A DNA stretch of 64,000 bases. Origin: Pseudomonas sp. R28(2017) (GTDB taxonomy: Bacteria; Pseudomonadota; Gammaproteobacteria; Pseudomonadales; Pseudomonadaceae). Positions 12,891 to 21,721 of this stretch are shown here, in pieces. The position numbers and the translations under genes are program-made. The stretch spans positions 372,001-436,000 of the forward strand of contig NZ_NEHW01000002.1 of NCBI RefSeq assembly GCF_002112505.1, written 5' to 3'. The notes below the pieces were generated by a model. The model was not told where the DNA came from. It searched no databases and worked only from the letters and a program-made list of their open reading frames with translations. The stretch's first letter is position 1. Every line of letters starts with the position of its first letter.

Positions 12891-13925
12891 ATGCTGTATT
12901 CGCTTCAGGCACTGCGGGCGTTCGCCGCCTGGGTGGTGGTCTGCCACCATTTCATGCAGATCTTCTTCGACTTCCATGCCACCGGCCCCATTGGCCAACT
13001 GCTCACCGACCGCGGCGCTGTAGGCGTCGACATCTTCTTCGTCATCAGCGGGCTGGTGATCTACCTGTCGACCCGCGACAAGCCCATCGAACCGCGCCAG
13101 TTCCTGCTCAACCGGGCCCTGCGCATCGTCCCGGCCTACTGGTTCTACACCGCACTGATGGCAGGGCTGTTGCTGGCGTTCAGCCAATGGATGCCGCACC
13201 AGGCCTTCAACTGGCATCACTTGCTGCTGTCGCTGCTGTTCATCCCCGCGGAAAACCCCGGCGGCTACGGCTTGTACCCGACCTTGAACGTGGGCTGGAC
13301 GCTGAATTTCGAGATGTTCTTCTACCTGTTGTTCGGCCTGGCTTTCCTGGTGCGCCAGCGCCACCACCTGTTGCTTGTGACCGCTGCATTGCTGCTGGTG
13401 AGTGAGGTGCTGGGGCGCATGGGCGTGCTCAGCCGCTTCTACAACAACGACATCATCTACGAGTTCCTGCTGGGCATCGGCCTGGGCGTGATCCACCGCC
13501 GTGGCCTGATCCGCGAAGGCCTGTGGCTGCCACTGGCGGTGCTGGGCGTGGCGGGCTATGCGATCTATCACCTGGACGCTTCGCAACGCTTGCTGCACTG
13601 GGGCGTGCCAAGCGCCATGATCGTGCTGGCGTTCATCGCCCTGGAGCCGTACTTCAAGGGCAACCGCCTGCTCAAGGCGCTGGGCGACTGCTCCTACTCG
13701 GTGTACCTGGTCCACGTGCTGGTGCTGTACGCCGGCTGGTTCGCCAGCCAGCGCCTGCACCTGAACCCGTACCTGGTGTTCGCCCTGTGCGTGCCGTCCA
13801 TTGGACTAATGTCGTGGTTCAGCTATCAATGGCTGGAGCGCGGCCTGTACCGGCGGATGCAGGCCTGGCTGGCGGCACCGCGGGAGCAAACCCCGGCATT
13901 TGCGCTTTCCCGAGTCAAATACTAG
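12891..13925 (+). CDS. Acyltransferase family 3 membrane protein
   Basis: Encodes 344 residues of the acyltransferase-3 (OafA/ExoZ-type) family: a polytopic inner-membrane enzyme with about ten hydrophobic helices. The opening LQALRAFAAWVVVCHHFMQ carries the conserved RAFAA and His-His region. GAVGVDIFFVISGLVI is the second hallmark block. LNRALRIVPAYWFYT and VGWTLNFEMFFYLLFG follow. Members move acyl groups from acyl-CoA to surface sugars such as O-antigen or exopolysaccharide. No glycosyltransferase gene is nearby, so the acceptor is unknown. The start at 12891 is preferred over 12804, whose extra codons fall in a REP-rich region and are not family-like. Confidence 0.88.
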   Translation: MLYSLQALRAFAAWVVVCHHFMQIFFDFHATGPIGQLLTDRGAVGVDIFFVISGLVIYLSTRDKPIEPRQFLLNRALRIVPAYWFYTALMAGLLLAFSQWMPHQAFNWHHLLLSLLFIPAENPGGYGLYPTLNVGWTLNFEMFFYLLFGLAFLVRQRHHLLLVTAALLLVSEVLGRMGVLSRFYNNDIIYEFLLGIGLGVIHRRGLIREGLWLPLAVLGVAGYAIYHLDASQRLLHWGVPSAMIVLAFIALEPYFKGNRLLKALGDCSYSVYLVHVLVLYAGWFASQRLHLNPYLVFALCVPSIGLMSWFSYQWLERGLYRRMQAWLAAPREQTPAFALSRVKY

Positions 13926-13974
13926 GACTTTGTTCGAAGGCCAGGTTGGCGTACACTTGGCCGCAAGTCTGTGA

Positions 13975-14568
<594 letters not shown>

Positions 14569-14653
14569 TCCGGACGAGGTCGCTCCTACAACGATCGCGT
14601 CAGGTCAAGGCCTAGCAACAAAGTGTTACTGTTTCAACCCCTGCGACAACAGG

Positions 14654-14680
14654 CCGCAGCCCGTATTCAAAGGGCTGCGG
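14654..14680. other. Hairpin between nfuA and the SCO gene
   Basis: The perfect 9-bp stem CCGCAGCCC / GGGCTGCGG has a 9-base loop but no T-run. It lies in the 222-base gap after nfuA. It may stop or stabilise the nfuA transcript. No gene is seen in this gap. Confidence 0.45.
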
Positions 14681-14790
14681 GCCATCACCGCCTTGGTCGG
14701 GTAGAAGCTCACCGGGTGTCATGCCAGAATGCCGCGGTTTTCGACCGGCCCGTCCCGAGGGCCGGCACCTTCCCTGTAAAGGATGGTTCA

Positions 14791-15399
14791 ATGAATGATC
14801 AGTTTACCCGGCGCGCGGTTGTCGCCGGGATGGGCGTTCTCGGGCTCGGCCTGCTGGCAGGTTGCAACCCGGCCCGAGGGCTCGAGTTCAAGTACGGCAA
14901 GAACATGAGCAACGAAATCCTGGGGCGCAAGTTCAGCCTCAAGGACCCTCAAGGCAATGTCCGCACCTTGTCGAGCTTCTACGGCAGCATGCCGATGATC
15001 TTCTTCGGTTTCACCCAGTGCCCGGCCGTGTGCCCGACCACCCTGGCGCGTGCGGCCCAGATCAAGAAGCTGCTCAGGGGCCGCGACCGCGAGATCTTCC
15101 AGGTGGTGTTCATCACCCTGGACCCGGAGCGCGACACCCCGGAAGTGCTCGATGCCTACGTCAAGGCCTTCGACCCGTCGTTCACCGCCCTGACCGGCAC
15201 CCCGGAAGAAATCGCCGCGGTGGCCAAGGAGTTCAAGGTGTTCTACGAGAAAGTCCCGGCTGGTGACACTTACACCATCTCTCACTCGTCCACCAGCTAC
15301 GTCTACGATACACGTGGCACCCTGCGCCTGAGCCTGGGCCATTCGCTGAATGCCAAGGAATGCGCTGAAGACCTGGCAACCCTGATGGAGATTTGCTAA
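14791..15399 (+). CDS. SCO1/SenC-family copper chaperone lipoprotein
   Basis: This 202-residue protein belongs to the SCO family, thioredoxin-fold copper chaperones and thiol reductases that help assemble the CuA site of cytochrome c oxidase. The N-terminus is RR-VVAGMGVLGLGLLAGC, a twin-Arg-like charge start and a lipobox with lipidated Cys25. The copper ligands are present: Cys77 and Cys81 (CPAVC) and His165 (ISHSSTSYVYD). The ATG at 14791 has an AAGGA site 7 bases ahead; reading frames further upstream lack family similarity. Its stop codon overlaps the start of the PCuAC gene (TAATG), so the two are one operon, and together they form a classic periplasmic copper-delivery pair. Confidence 0.93.
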   Translation: MNDQFTRRAVVAGMGVLGLGLLAGCNPARGLEFKYGKNMSNEILGRKFSLKDPQGNVRTLSSFYGSMPMIFFGFTQCPAVCPTTLARAAQIKKLLRGRDREIFQVVFITLDPERDTPEVLDAYVKAFDPSFTALTGTPEEIAAVAKEFKVFYEKVPAGDTYTISHSSTSYVYDTRGTLRLSLGHSLNAKECAEDLATLMEIC

Positions 15400-15887
15400 T
15401 GGCAGTATCACTGCAACCGATCAAACGCGGCCTGGCCGCCATCGCCTTGCTGGGCCTGGCCCTGCCAGCCCTGGCGCAGACCACCGTGAGCGATGCCTGG
15501 GTGCGCGCCAGCGTGCCGCACCAGCCGTCCACCGGCGCCTTCATGACCCTCACCGCCAGCAGCGACAGCAAGCTGGTCGGCGTGGCATCGCCAGTGGCCA
15601 AGACCGTGCAGGTGCACGAGATGACCATGAACGGCGACGTGATGGGCATGAAGGAAGTCAAGGCCGTGGCACTGCCAGCCGGCAAACCGGTGAGCCTGGA
15701 CCCCAATGGCTACCACGTGATGCTGATGGGCCTGACCCAGCAGGTGAAGGAGGGCGAGAAGGTTCCGCTGACCCTGACCATCGAAGATGCCAAGGGCGCC
15801 AAGGAAACCGTCGAGGTGCAGGCGGAAGTGCGCCCGCTCAACGCCGAGGCCGGCGCCGGGCATGATCACATGCACATGAATCACTGA
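15399..15887 (+). CDS. PCuAC-type periplasmic copper chaperone (DUF461)
   Basis: Encodes 162 residues: a signal peptide cut near AQA (residues about 1-27), then a cupredoxin-like PCuAC domain. The canonical copper motif H-x10-M-x21-H-x-M is complete and exact, at His73, Met84, His106 and Met108. A His/Met-rich tail (GHDHMHMNH) adds further metal ligands. PCuAC hands Cu(I) to CuA of cytochrome oxidase together with SCO proteins, matching the upstream neighbour. The ATG at 15399 overlaps the SCO stop codon. An in-frame TTG six bases earlier is less likely. Confidence 0.94.
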   Translation: MAVSLQPIKRGLAAIALLGLALPALAQTTVSDAWVRASVPHQPSTGAFMTLTASSDSKLVGVASPVAKTVQVHEMTMNGDVMGMKEVKAVALPAGKPVSLDPNGYHVMLMGLTQQVKEGEKVPLTLTIEDAKGAKETVEVQAEVRPLNAEAGAGHDHMHMNH

Positions 15888-15894
15888 CACACGA

Positions 15895-15923
15895 AAGGGC
15901 CGCATCAGCGGCCCTTCTTCTTT
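15895..15923. terminator. Bidirectional terminator after the copper chaperone pair
   Basis: The stem AAGGGCCGC / GCGGCCCTT with an ATCA-type loop is followed by TCTTCTTTG on the plus strand. An A-rich flank on the other side would serve the convergent minus-strand gene. Confidence 0.82.
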
Positions 15924-15935
15924 GTGCTGCGCGCG

Positions 15936-16163
15936 TCAGCTACGGAAGCGTGGCAGCGGCCTTTCGAGCGTCAGCGAGGTCAGGGTCTTGCGGACCTGGG
16001 CTTCATCGGCCTCCAGCGCCTTGAGGCTGGCGCGGATCTTGCCCGCAGCGGGCACATCGCCCTGGCGGTCGATCCAGTCGGCAATTTCCTTGCAGGCACT
16101 GCTCAGGCAGGCTTGGCGCTGGTTCATCAGCGATATCAGGGTGGTGAGCTCTCTTTCGGACAT
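15936..16163 (-). CDS. Small conserved hypothetical protein, 75 aa
   Basis: Encodes 75 residues, predicted soluble and wholly helical, with two Cys near residues 19 and 24 (QACLSSACKEIADWID). A strong GGAGG ribosome site precedes the ATG at 16163 and a terminator lies just past the stop codon, so it is probably real. I do not recognise a family and no function can be assigned. Confidence 0.68.
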   Translation of the reverse strand: MSERELTTLISLMNQRQACLSSACKEIADWIDRQGDVPAAGKIRASLKALEADEAQVRKTLTSLTLERPLPRFRS

Positions 16164-16237
16164 GGCAGGATCCTCCGTTCAGCTCTGTCAGTGTAGCAGT
16201 GACTGGCCGGCTTGCCTGAGGCCTTGCGTCGCAGGCG

Positions 16238-17071
16238 CTAGCTGTGCAGGCAGGCGCTGCGATAGGCCCCCGGCGTCACGCCATAAGCCTGCTTGAACTG
16301 CCGGCTCAAGTGGCTCTGGTCGGCAAAACCCAGCGCGAACGCCACGTCAGAGGCCGCCAATCCGCTTTTCAGAAGTTCCCGTGCCCGTGCCAGGCGCCGT
16401 TGCTTCAGCCAGGCATGCGGTGGCAAACCGGTGGCCTGGCGGAACACGCGGGCGAAGTGGAAGGGCGACAGGTTGACCGCAGCGGCCAGGGCCTCCAGTG
16501 ACGGCGGGTCCGCCAACTGGCTTTCCAGCAGTTCCCGCGCACGTGCCACCGCCAGCGGTTCGTTGCCGGGGGCCGTTGGTTCGGGGCAATGGCCGTGGCG
16601 CTGCACCAGCGCCAGTACCGCCTGGCGCCACGCAGTCTGTTGCTCCAGGGCGCTGGCGCCGGCTTCCGAAAGCTGGTGCAACTGGCTGAAGGCCAGCGCC
16701 AGGGCCGGGTCCTGAATCACGCTGTCCTTGAAGCGCGGCATGCCGTGACGGCTCAGTTCGAGCTCGTCCAGCACGCCGGTGACCCGCTCATGCTCCGGAT
16801 AGAAGCCTCGGTAGCGCCAGCCGGCTTCGTGGGCGGTGGCGCCGGTGTGCAGCTCGTCCGGGTTGATCAGCACCATGCTGCCGACCGGCGCCAGGTGCTC
16901 GCTGCCACGGTGCCAGAAGCGCTGTGCGCCCGACTCGATCACGGTGAACACGTAGCCTTCATGCACATGCGGGGCGAAGCGCTGCTGGAAGTAGCGCGCA
17001 TGCAGCATCTCGACGTCGCCGAGGGCTGGCGCCTGCCAGAGGTGGGTCTGTTCGCGCAGGGGCGTGCTCAT
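16238..17071 (-). CDS. AraC-family transcriptional regulator
   Basis: This 277-residue regulator has an N-terminal cupin sensor (HVHEGYVFTVIESG, MVLINPDELHTG; residues about 30-110). A C-terminal AraC double helix-turn-helix (about 175-275) has LEALAAAVNLSPFHFARVFRQATG as the first helix-turn-helix. ASDVAFALGFADQSHLSRQFKQ is the second. The start overlaps the azlD stop codon by ATGA, so it is the last gene of azlC-azlD-regulator. This layout is common, and the regulator most likely controls its own exporter operon; the ligand is inferred to be an amino acid or related compound. Confidence 0.9.
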   Translation of the reverse strand: MSTPLREQTHLWQAPALGDVEMLHARYFQQRFAPHVHEGYVFTVIESGAQRFWHRGSEHLAPVGSMVLINPDELHTGATAHEAGWRYRGFYPEHERVTGVLDELELSRHGMPRFKDSVIQDPALALAFSQLHQLSEAGASALEQQTAWRQAVLALVQRHGHCPEPTAPGNEPLAVARARELLESQLADPPSLEALAAAVNLSPFHFARVFRQATGLPPHAWLKQRRLARARELLKSGLAASDVAFALGFADQSHLSRQFKQAYGVTPGAYRSACLHS

Positions 17072-17382
17072 GCCAGCCAGCTGCGCAGCAGGAAGAAGAT
17101 CAACATGCTCACCAGCATGCTCAGCAACACGCTGCGGGTCAACAGCACCAGCGCAATGGCCACCAGTGCGCCGAGCAGGTAGGGGTTGAGCGGGCTCAGG
17201 TCGAGCTGGTGGCCGGGCAGGAAGATGATCGGCCCGCAGATCGCGGTGAGCATGCCGGGCACGGCAAAGCCGAGGAACTGCCGGGCGTTGGAGCTCAGGC
17301 GCAGCGGCAGGCGCGGCTCGAGGAAGGCGTAGCGGTTGAGGAAGACAACGGCGCCCATGGCGAAGATCAGCAGCCAGATCAT
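17068..17382 (-). CDS. azlD: AzlD-family branched-chain amino acid transport subunit
   Basis: Encodes 104 residues with four hydrophobic helices and the family segment FLNRYAFLEPRLPLRLSSNARQFLGFAVPGML. It is the small partner of AzlC, together forming an inner-membrane exporter of branched-chain amino acids or analogues. It overlaps azlC upstream (ATGA) and the AraC gene downstream (ATGA), so three coupled cistrons are present. Confidence 0.9.
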   Translation of the reverse strand: MIWLLIFAMGAVVFLNRYAFLEPRLPLRLSSNARQFLGFAVPGMLTAICGPIIFLPGHQLDLSPLNPYLLGALVAIALVLLTRSVLLSMLVSMLIFFLLRSWLA

Positions 17383-18080
17383 GCGCGGCCTCCGGTGAGT
17401 TTCTGGCAGACGAAGCCGGCCGCCATGCCCAGCAGGCCGGCGGCGACCAGCGCGGTTTCCCAGTGCCAATAGCTGAACAGCACTGAGCAGAACAGCGACA
17501 CCGCCACGCACACCACGGTGGCCAGGTTGCGCACCAGGGGCGCGATCAGTGCGACGAAGGTGGCGACGATGGAAAAGTCCAGGCCGAGCTGGTCGAGGTG
17601 CGGAATGTTCTGGCCCAGGACGATGCCGGCCAGGGTAAACAGGTTCCAGGCGACGTAGAAGGTCAGGCCCACGCCCAGTGCGTACCAACGGTTGAACTGT
17701 TGCTGGTCGTAGTGGCTGGTGAGGGCGAAGAATTCATCGGTGAGCAGGAAGCCCAGGCCCAGCCGCCAGCGTAACGGCTGGTTCGACAGCACGGGGCGCA
17801 TGGACAGGCCGTAAAGCAGGTGCTGGGACGTCAGCAGCAGGGTGGTGAGCAGGATCGACAACAGGTTGGCGCCGCCCTTGAGCATGCCGATGGCCACCAG
17901 TTGTGCGGCGCCAGCGAAGACGATCGCCGACAGCCCCTGGCCTTGCCAGGCGCTGAGGTTGGCCTCGATGGCCATGGACCCGGCGAGCAGGCCCCAGGGG
18001 GCTACGGCCAGGGACAGCGGCAGGATGGCGATGGCGCCGTGCAGGAAGGCTTGGCGGGCGATGGGGGGGCTGCTGGGCAT
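17379..18080 (-). CDS. azlC: AzlC-family branched-chain amino acid exporter
   Basis: Encodes 233 residues of the AzlC/LIV-E family with about five to six membrane helices. Characteristic stretches are FLHGAIAILPLSLAVAPWGLLAG, FAGAAQLVAIGML and LLTDEFFALT. The start is uncertain: ATG at 18080 gives the standard length, and ATG at 18116 would add 12 residues. Neither has a strong ribosome site. In-frame sequence reaching back to 18305 is not family-like and runs over the neighbouring gene. It is coupled to azlD by an ATGA overlap. Confidence 0.87.
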   Translation of the reverse strand: MPSSPPIARQAFLHGAIAILPLSLAVAPWGLLAGSMAIEANLSAWQGQGLSAIVFAGAAQLVAIGMLKGGANLLSILLTTLLLTSQHLLYGLSMRPVLSNQPLRWRLGLGFLLTDEFFALTSHYDQQQFNRWYALGVGLTFYVAWNLFTLAGIVLGQNIPHLDQLGLDFSIVATFVALIAPLVRNLATVVCVAVSLFCSVLFSYWHWETALVAAGLLGMAAGFVCQKLTGGRA

Positions 18081-18163
18081 GATGGCTGCGACACATTTTG
18101 CGAGGTAGGGCAGCATGCCAGAGCCGTGGGGCGGGTGGCTTGAACGATCTTGCTTGTTTGCAA

Positions 18164-18853
18164 TCAGCGCTTGCTCAGCCGGTGCTGCGCCACCACGCAG
18201 CCATTGATGTCCACTGCCTTCTGCAGCAGCGCCTGGCGATGCTCTGGATCCAGGTCGCCGAGTAGCCGGTAGACCTCGGCCTGGTAGTCGCGCTGGCGCC
18301 CCCACTGCATCTGCAGCCCCTGCGGGTGGCTACGGCTGCAGGCCAGGCGGGTGGCCGGCTGCGGGTAATAAGGTGCGTACAAGGTCGCCATGCTCGGGAT
18401 CGCTTCGAGGGCTTCGCGGTAGGCCGGGCTTGCGTTGTAGGGTGGGCACCAGGTGGCAATCGCAGTGGCTGGGGGGGCAAAGCCTTGTTCAAGGCTGGCT
18501 TCCAGCAGCGGGCAGGCGGCATCGGCGATCTGTGCTGCTGGCAGGTAGGTGGTGTAGTACAACGCCAGGCGATACTGCGCCACCGGGTGGCCAAGCTCCA
18601 CCGACTTTTTCAGCAACGCCACTGCCGTCGGCAGGGTGTGCGCCATCGCCCGCCCCTGGCGGTTGAGCTCCGGGTCCACGCCGATGGCGGTACGCAGGGT
18701 GCTGTTGTCGTCCGGGTTGTCGGCCTGCTCCAGCAGCGGCAGGGCCTGGCGGTAAAGCAGGTCGGCGTGTGGGTCGATGCGTACTTCGAGCGCGTTTGCG
18801 GCAAGCGGCGTGAGCGCGATGAACAGTGCCGGCACCAGCGTAGCGCGGCTCAC
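18164..18853 (-). CDS. Secreted Sel1-like repeat protein
   Basis: Encodes 229 residues with an N-terminal signal peptide (MSRATLVPALFIALTPLAANA) and at least one Sel1-type tetratricopeptide-like repeat (AVALLKKSVELGHPVAQYRLALYY). Four scattered Cys are present, consistent with periplasmic disulfides. The start is taken as GTG at 18853; a TTG at 18874 would add seven residues ahead of the signal peptide. Function is unknown; Sel1 proteins usually act as protein-interaction scaffolds. It is a separate unit, with azlC starting 83 bases beyond its 3' end on the same strand. Confidence 0.68.
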   Translation of the reverse strand: MSRATLVPALFIALTPLAANALEVRIDPHADLLYRQALPLLEQADNPDDNSTLRTAIGVDPELNRQGRAMAHTLPTAVALLKKSVELGHPVAQYRLALYYTTYLPAAQIADAACPLLEASLEQGFAPPATAIATWCPPYNASPAYREALEAIPSMATLYAPYYPQPATRLACSRSHPQGLQMQWGRQRDYQAEVYRLLGDLDPEHRQALLQKAVDINGCVVAQHRLSKR

Positions 18854-19009
18854 AGGCGTGCCCCGGGCAACCAATGGGGCCGGCAGGCTGCCAGGTAACG
18901 GTGGGCGGCTTGATGATTGATCACAACTGCGCGTACGCCTCGGGCGAATCGGAACGACGGGGTATTCTAGCCAAGCGCGGGCTGAAATCGAAACCCCGAC
19001 GGTCGGCTG

Positions 19010-20104
19010 TCAGACCAGCTTGATCGGTGTGACCTTGCGCTGGGCGTGTCGTTCCTGGGCCAGCCCCAGCTTGGCGGTGATCACCTTGGCCAGGGCATTG
19101 TTGCCCAGGTCGTTCAGGTGCAGGCGATCGACGAAGAGGTCGGCGCCGAATACCGGCGAACTGCTGAGCATGCTGTTCATGTCGTAGCAGGCCACGGGGT
19201 CTGCCTGGCTCTTGATGCGGCGGAAGAAGGCCATGTGCAGCTGGCTGTCGAATGCGCCTTCAAGCAGGCGGTCAAAATTCGTCGGTCGCTGATTCAAAGC
19301 GGACAGCATCGCTTGTTCACCCGTCGGCAGGGTTTCCCGGCACCAGGGCAGCAAGGGCTGGAGGATGAAGGTAAAGGTGGCGTGGCTGTCAGCCAGCATG
19401 CGCTCCCATTGGCGCAAGGTGCGGCCGATGCTGTCGGCGGCTCGCGCCAGGCGTTTTTCCGGGGCGGACAGCGGCCAGCTGAGGGCAGGTTCGTTGCGCC
19501 GCGGGGCCAAGGCCTGGCTCAGGCGTTGCCACAGCGATGCCCGGCGAGCCGGGCCAACGGGCGGCATGCCCTCGTTGAAACTGTTCAGGTAGGCCTGGTG
19601 AGCCTTGGCCTGTTGGGGGCCTTGCGGGCCGGCCAGGACTTCGCCGAGGGCCTCATGGGCCAAGGTGTTCAGCCCGCTGAGCAGCACCACATGGCCGATT
19701 TCGCCGAAGCGGTGCTGGTGGGTCAGGAACAGCAGCAGCTCCTGGCTGGCGTTGAGCCCGCAGCCGGCCAGGTTCAGCCAGACTTCACCGGTCAGCATCG
19801 ACAGGTGCGAGGCCACCGTATGTTCATCGGAGCTGGCGCCGATACCCAGGGCGGTGGAGCCGCCGACCAGCAGGTTGATGCGCGGCGCACCGCCGCGTTC
19901 GGCAGCGGAGTAGCGTTTGCCGGCGCAATGGCTGTAGCGCAGGCCAAGGGCATCGGTGTTGATGGTGCCGGAGCGGTAGCCGCACTCGTGCACATGCAGG
20001 GTGTGCGGTGCACGGCGGTTGCCCAGCAGCAGAAAACGCTGGTAGTCCTGATGCAATGGCGAAGCGAGGCCCGGGGCGTGCGTGGCGGCTACGGTCGGTG
20101 TCAT
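19010..20104 (-). CDS. SGNH/GDSL hydrolase-like protein
   Basis: Encodes 364 residues, cytoplasmic by sequence. Hydrolase-type landmarks are present: the nucleophile block LLVGGSTALGIGAS with Ser83, the oxyanion Asn in VVLLSGLNTL, and the C-terminal pair Asp326-x-x-His329 (VDRLHLNDLGNNALA). These suggest an active esterase or acyl hydrolase. Some Pseudomonas homologues carry the legacy name 'inducer of phenazine A', which I recall but cannot verify. It is the third gene of a unit with a YqcI/YcgG protein and a LysE exporter, both immediately upstream. The ATG at 20104 is followed by a family-like N-terminus. In-frame sequence upstream of it is the shadow of lysE. Confidence 0.75.
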   Translation of the reverse strand: MTPTVAATHAPGLASPLHQDYQRFLLLGNRRAPHTLHVHECGYRSGTINTDALGLRYSHCAGKRYSAAERGGAPRINLLVGGSTALGIGASSDEHTVASHLSMLTGEVWLNLAGCGLNASQELLLFLTHQHRFGEIGHVVLLSGLNTLAHEALGEVLAGPQGPQQAKAHQAYLNSFNEGMPPVGPARRASLWQRLSQALAPRRNEPALSWPLSAPEKRLARAADSIGRTLRQWERMLADSHATFTFILQPLLPWCRETLPTGEQAMLSALNQRPTNFDRLLEGAFDSQLHMAFFRRIKSQADPVACYDMNSMLSSSPVFGADLFVDRLHLNDLGNNALAKVITAKLGLAQERHAQRKVTPIKLV

Positions 20105-20145
20105 GGGCGCTCCTTCCCGGCTGGCGTTGCGGCGGCGCAGGGCGT

Positions 20146-20775
20146 TCAGCCCGCCAGCTCCTTGAGGTTGTAGGCCAGGCCACCGGCGGCGATCAGCAGC
20201 AGGACAACCCCCGAGGCCAGGGAAATCATGCGGTTGCTGCGTTGCGAGGTGATCTTGCCGATGGCGAAGATGTACAGGCTGAGCACGGCAAAATCGATCA
20301 GCACCCACAGCAGCGACAGCACCACCATGCTCTTGCCGAACGATTCGGTGATCTGGATGAACTGCGGGAAGAAGGCGATGAAGAAGATGATGTCCTTGGG
20401 GTTGGAAATGCCCACCATGAAGCCTTGCCACAACCCGCCGCGCCCGGCTTTGGCCGGTTGCAACTCGGCTTCGTCGGTGGCCGGCGCCTGCAGGCACTCG
20501 CGCAAGGTGCCCACGGCGATGTAGCCGATGAACAGGCAGCCCAGCAGGCTCATGCCGCTGAGCCAGGCCTTGTCGATGGCTGCGCTGGTGAGGATGACCC
20601 AGGCAGCGGCGCCGATCAGGACCAGTGACGCCCAGTTGGTGCCAACGGCGGTGAACATGGCCTTGCGCGAGCCGGAGGCCGCGGCGGTGTTGACGATCAG
20701 CGCCACCACCGGGCCGGGGGTGGCGATCAACAGCAGGACGGTGAGTGCGTAAGTCAGTGTCAGTGCGGTATTCAC
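20146..20775 (-). CDS. LysE/RhtB-family amino acid exporter
   Basis: This 209-residue inner-membrane protein has six predicted helices. The N-terminal LTVLLLIATPGPVVALIVNTA is diagnostic for LysE/RhtB exporters. GISNPKDIIFFIAFFPQF is the second conserved block. A GTG start at 20775 is chosen: it begins two bases after the stop of the upstream YqcI gene and has a GAGA site 8 bases ahead. Such tight spacing implies co-transcription and translational coupling. Members export amino acids, homoserine lactones or related small molecules; the actual cargo is unknown but may be a product of the neighbouring enzymes. Confidence 0.92.
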   Translation of the reverse strand: MNTALTLTYALTVLLLIATPGPVVALIVNTAAASGSRKAMFTAVGTNWASLVLIGAAAWVILTSAAIDKAWLSGMSLLGCLFIGYIAVGTLRECLQAPATDEAELQPAKAGRGGLWQGFMVGISNPKDIIFFIAFFPQFIQITESFGKSMVVLSLLWVLIDFAVLSLYIFAIGKITSQRSNRMISLASGVVLLLIAAGGLAYNLKELAG

Positions 20776-20777
20776 GG

Positions 20778-21560
20778 TCAGTTCTCGATCTGAGTGTCGG
20801 GTGTCGCATGGGCGTGGGCATGGAAGGGGCAGCGCGACGGATTGAGCGAGCCTGCTTCCTGCAGTTGGTACTGCTTCCATTCGAAGTTGTCGTCCTGGCC
20901 AAAGAAGCCCAGGGTTTCGGGCATGACCCCGTCGTTGTAATGGCGTACGCGATCACGTATGCGGGCGCGAATGCGTTGCCCGCTTTCGGTGCTGGCGTTG
21001 GCCACTTCGTCGAAGTTCTCCCGTGGGTTGATGACGAAGGTGATGTGCGGGCCCAGGTTGCGGCTTTTCATCAGTTGGTGGCCGGGGAAGTTCATGTTGA
21101 TGAACAGCGGCATGCCGGCGTAGCAGAACGACCAGGCGTTGTCGTGCGGGTCGGTGGGGATCGCCTGTGGCCACGGATGCGGGTCACGGGCGTGGACCCC
21201 ACGCAGTACCTTCCAGGCCAGCGCCTGTTGCTCGGCCAGGCTGCTGTCGGCAGCGGTTTCGAGAAACACCACCAGGGGGCTGCCGATGCGTTGCTTGATC
21301 GGCACGGGGGTCATGGTGCGAACGTATTCGGCCAGGCCCTGGGCGATATCATCGGCCAGTTGCTCGGCACGGGCGAAGAGGATGTGGCAGGATGCGCCGG
21401 CTACCGCTTTGCGCCCGAACAGGCACGGGAAGTCGGGGTTGGCGAGCACGCTGCGAAAATGCTGTATGGTTTGGTGCGTCCAGTGCTGATTGTTCCGTAC
21501 ATGTTCATCGGCCAGCTCTAGCGCATCCAGGCGATAGCAGTTTCCATAAACCGTAAACAT
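20778..21560 (-). CDS. YqcI/YcgG family protein
   Basis: Encodes 260 residues of the YqcI/YcgG family. Motifs seen are FPCLFGRKAVAGASCHILFAR (residues about 47-67), SPLVVFLET, the region WSFCYAGMPLFINMNFPGHQLMKSRNLG, and a His-rich tail (RCPFHAHAHA). No catalytic role has been firmly set for the family as far as I know; the conserved Cys, His and Arg residues suggest an enzyme or metal site. It is the first gene of a unit with lysE and the SGNH protein, divergent from a LysR-type regulator across a 161-base region with a large dyad. Confidence 0.8.
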   Translation of the reverse strand: MFTVYGNCYRLDALELADEHVRNNQHWTHQTIQHFRSVLANPDFPCLFGRKAVAGASCHILFARAEQLADDIAQGLAEYVRTMTPVPIKQRIGSPLVVFLETAADSSLAEQQALAWKVLRGVHARDPHPWPQAIPTDPHDNAWSFCYAGMPLFINMNFPGHQLMKSRNLGPHITFVINPRENFDEVANASTESGQRIRARIRDRVRHYNDGVMPETLGFFGQDDNFEWKQYQLQEAGSLNPSRCPFHAHAHATPDTQIEN

Positions 21561-21585
21561 GATTTCCCCAGGAGATTCAAGTAAG

Positions 21586-21658
21586 AGAGCGTTCCACTCA
21601 TATGCAGGCAGGTTGGATACTTATCTTTGTTATTTACCTGCATTTTCTGAGACGCTCT
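21586..21658. promoter_or_regulatory. Large interrupted dyad between YqcI and LysR genes
   Basis: Two nested perfect 7-bp arms occur: AGAGCGT at 21586-21592 with ACGCTCT at 21652-21658, and ATGCAGG at 21602-21608 with CCTGCAT at 21637-21643. They lie symmetrically around position 21622 in the divergent promoter region. This fits tandem half-sites for the adjacent LysR regulator, though LysR boxes are usually T-N11-A, so a different regulator is possible. Confidence 0.5.
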
Positions 21659-21721
21659 TCACGTTGTAAAACGCGTGGAACTATGACCTACTATTAGTCT
21701 CACTCATGCTTCGAGGGCGCC

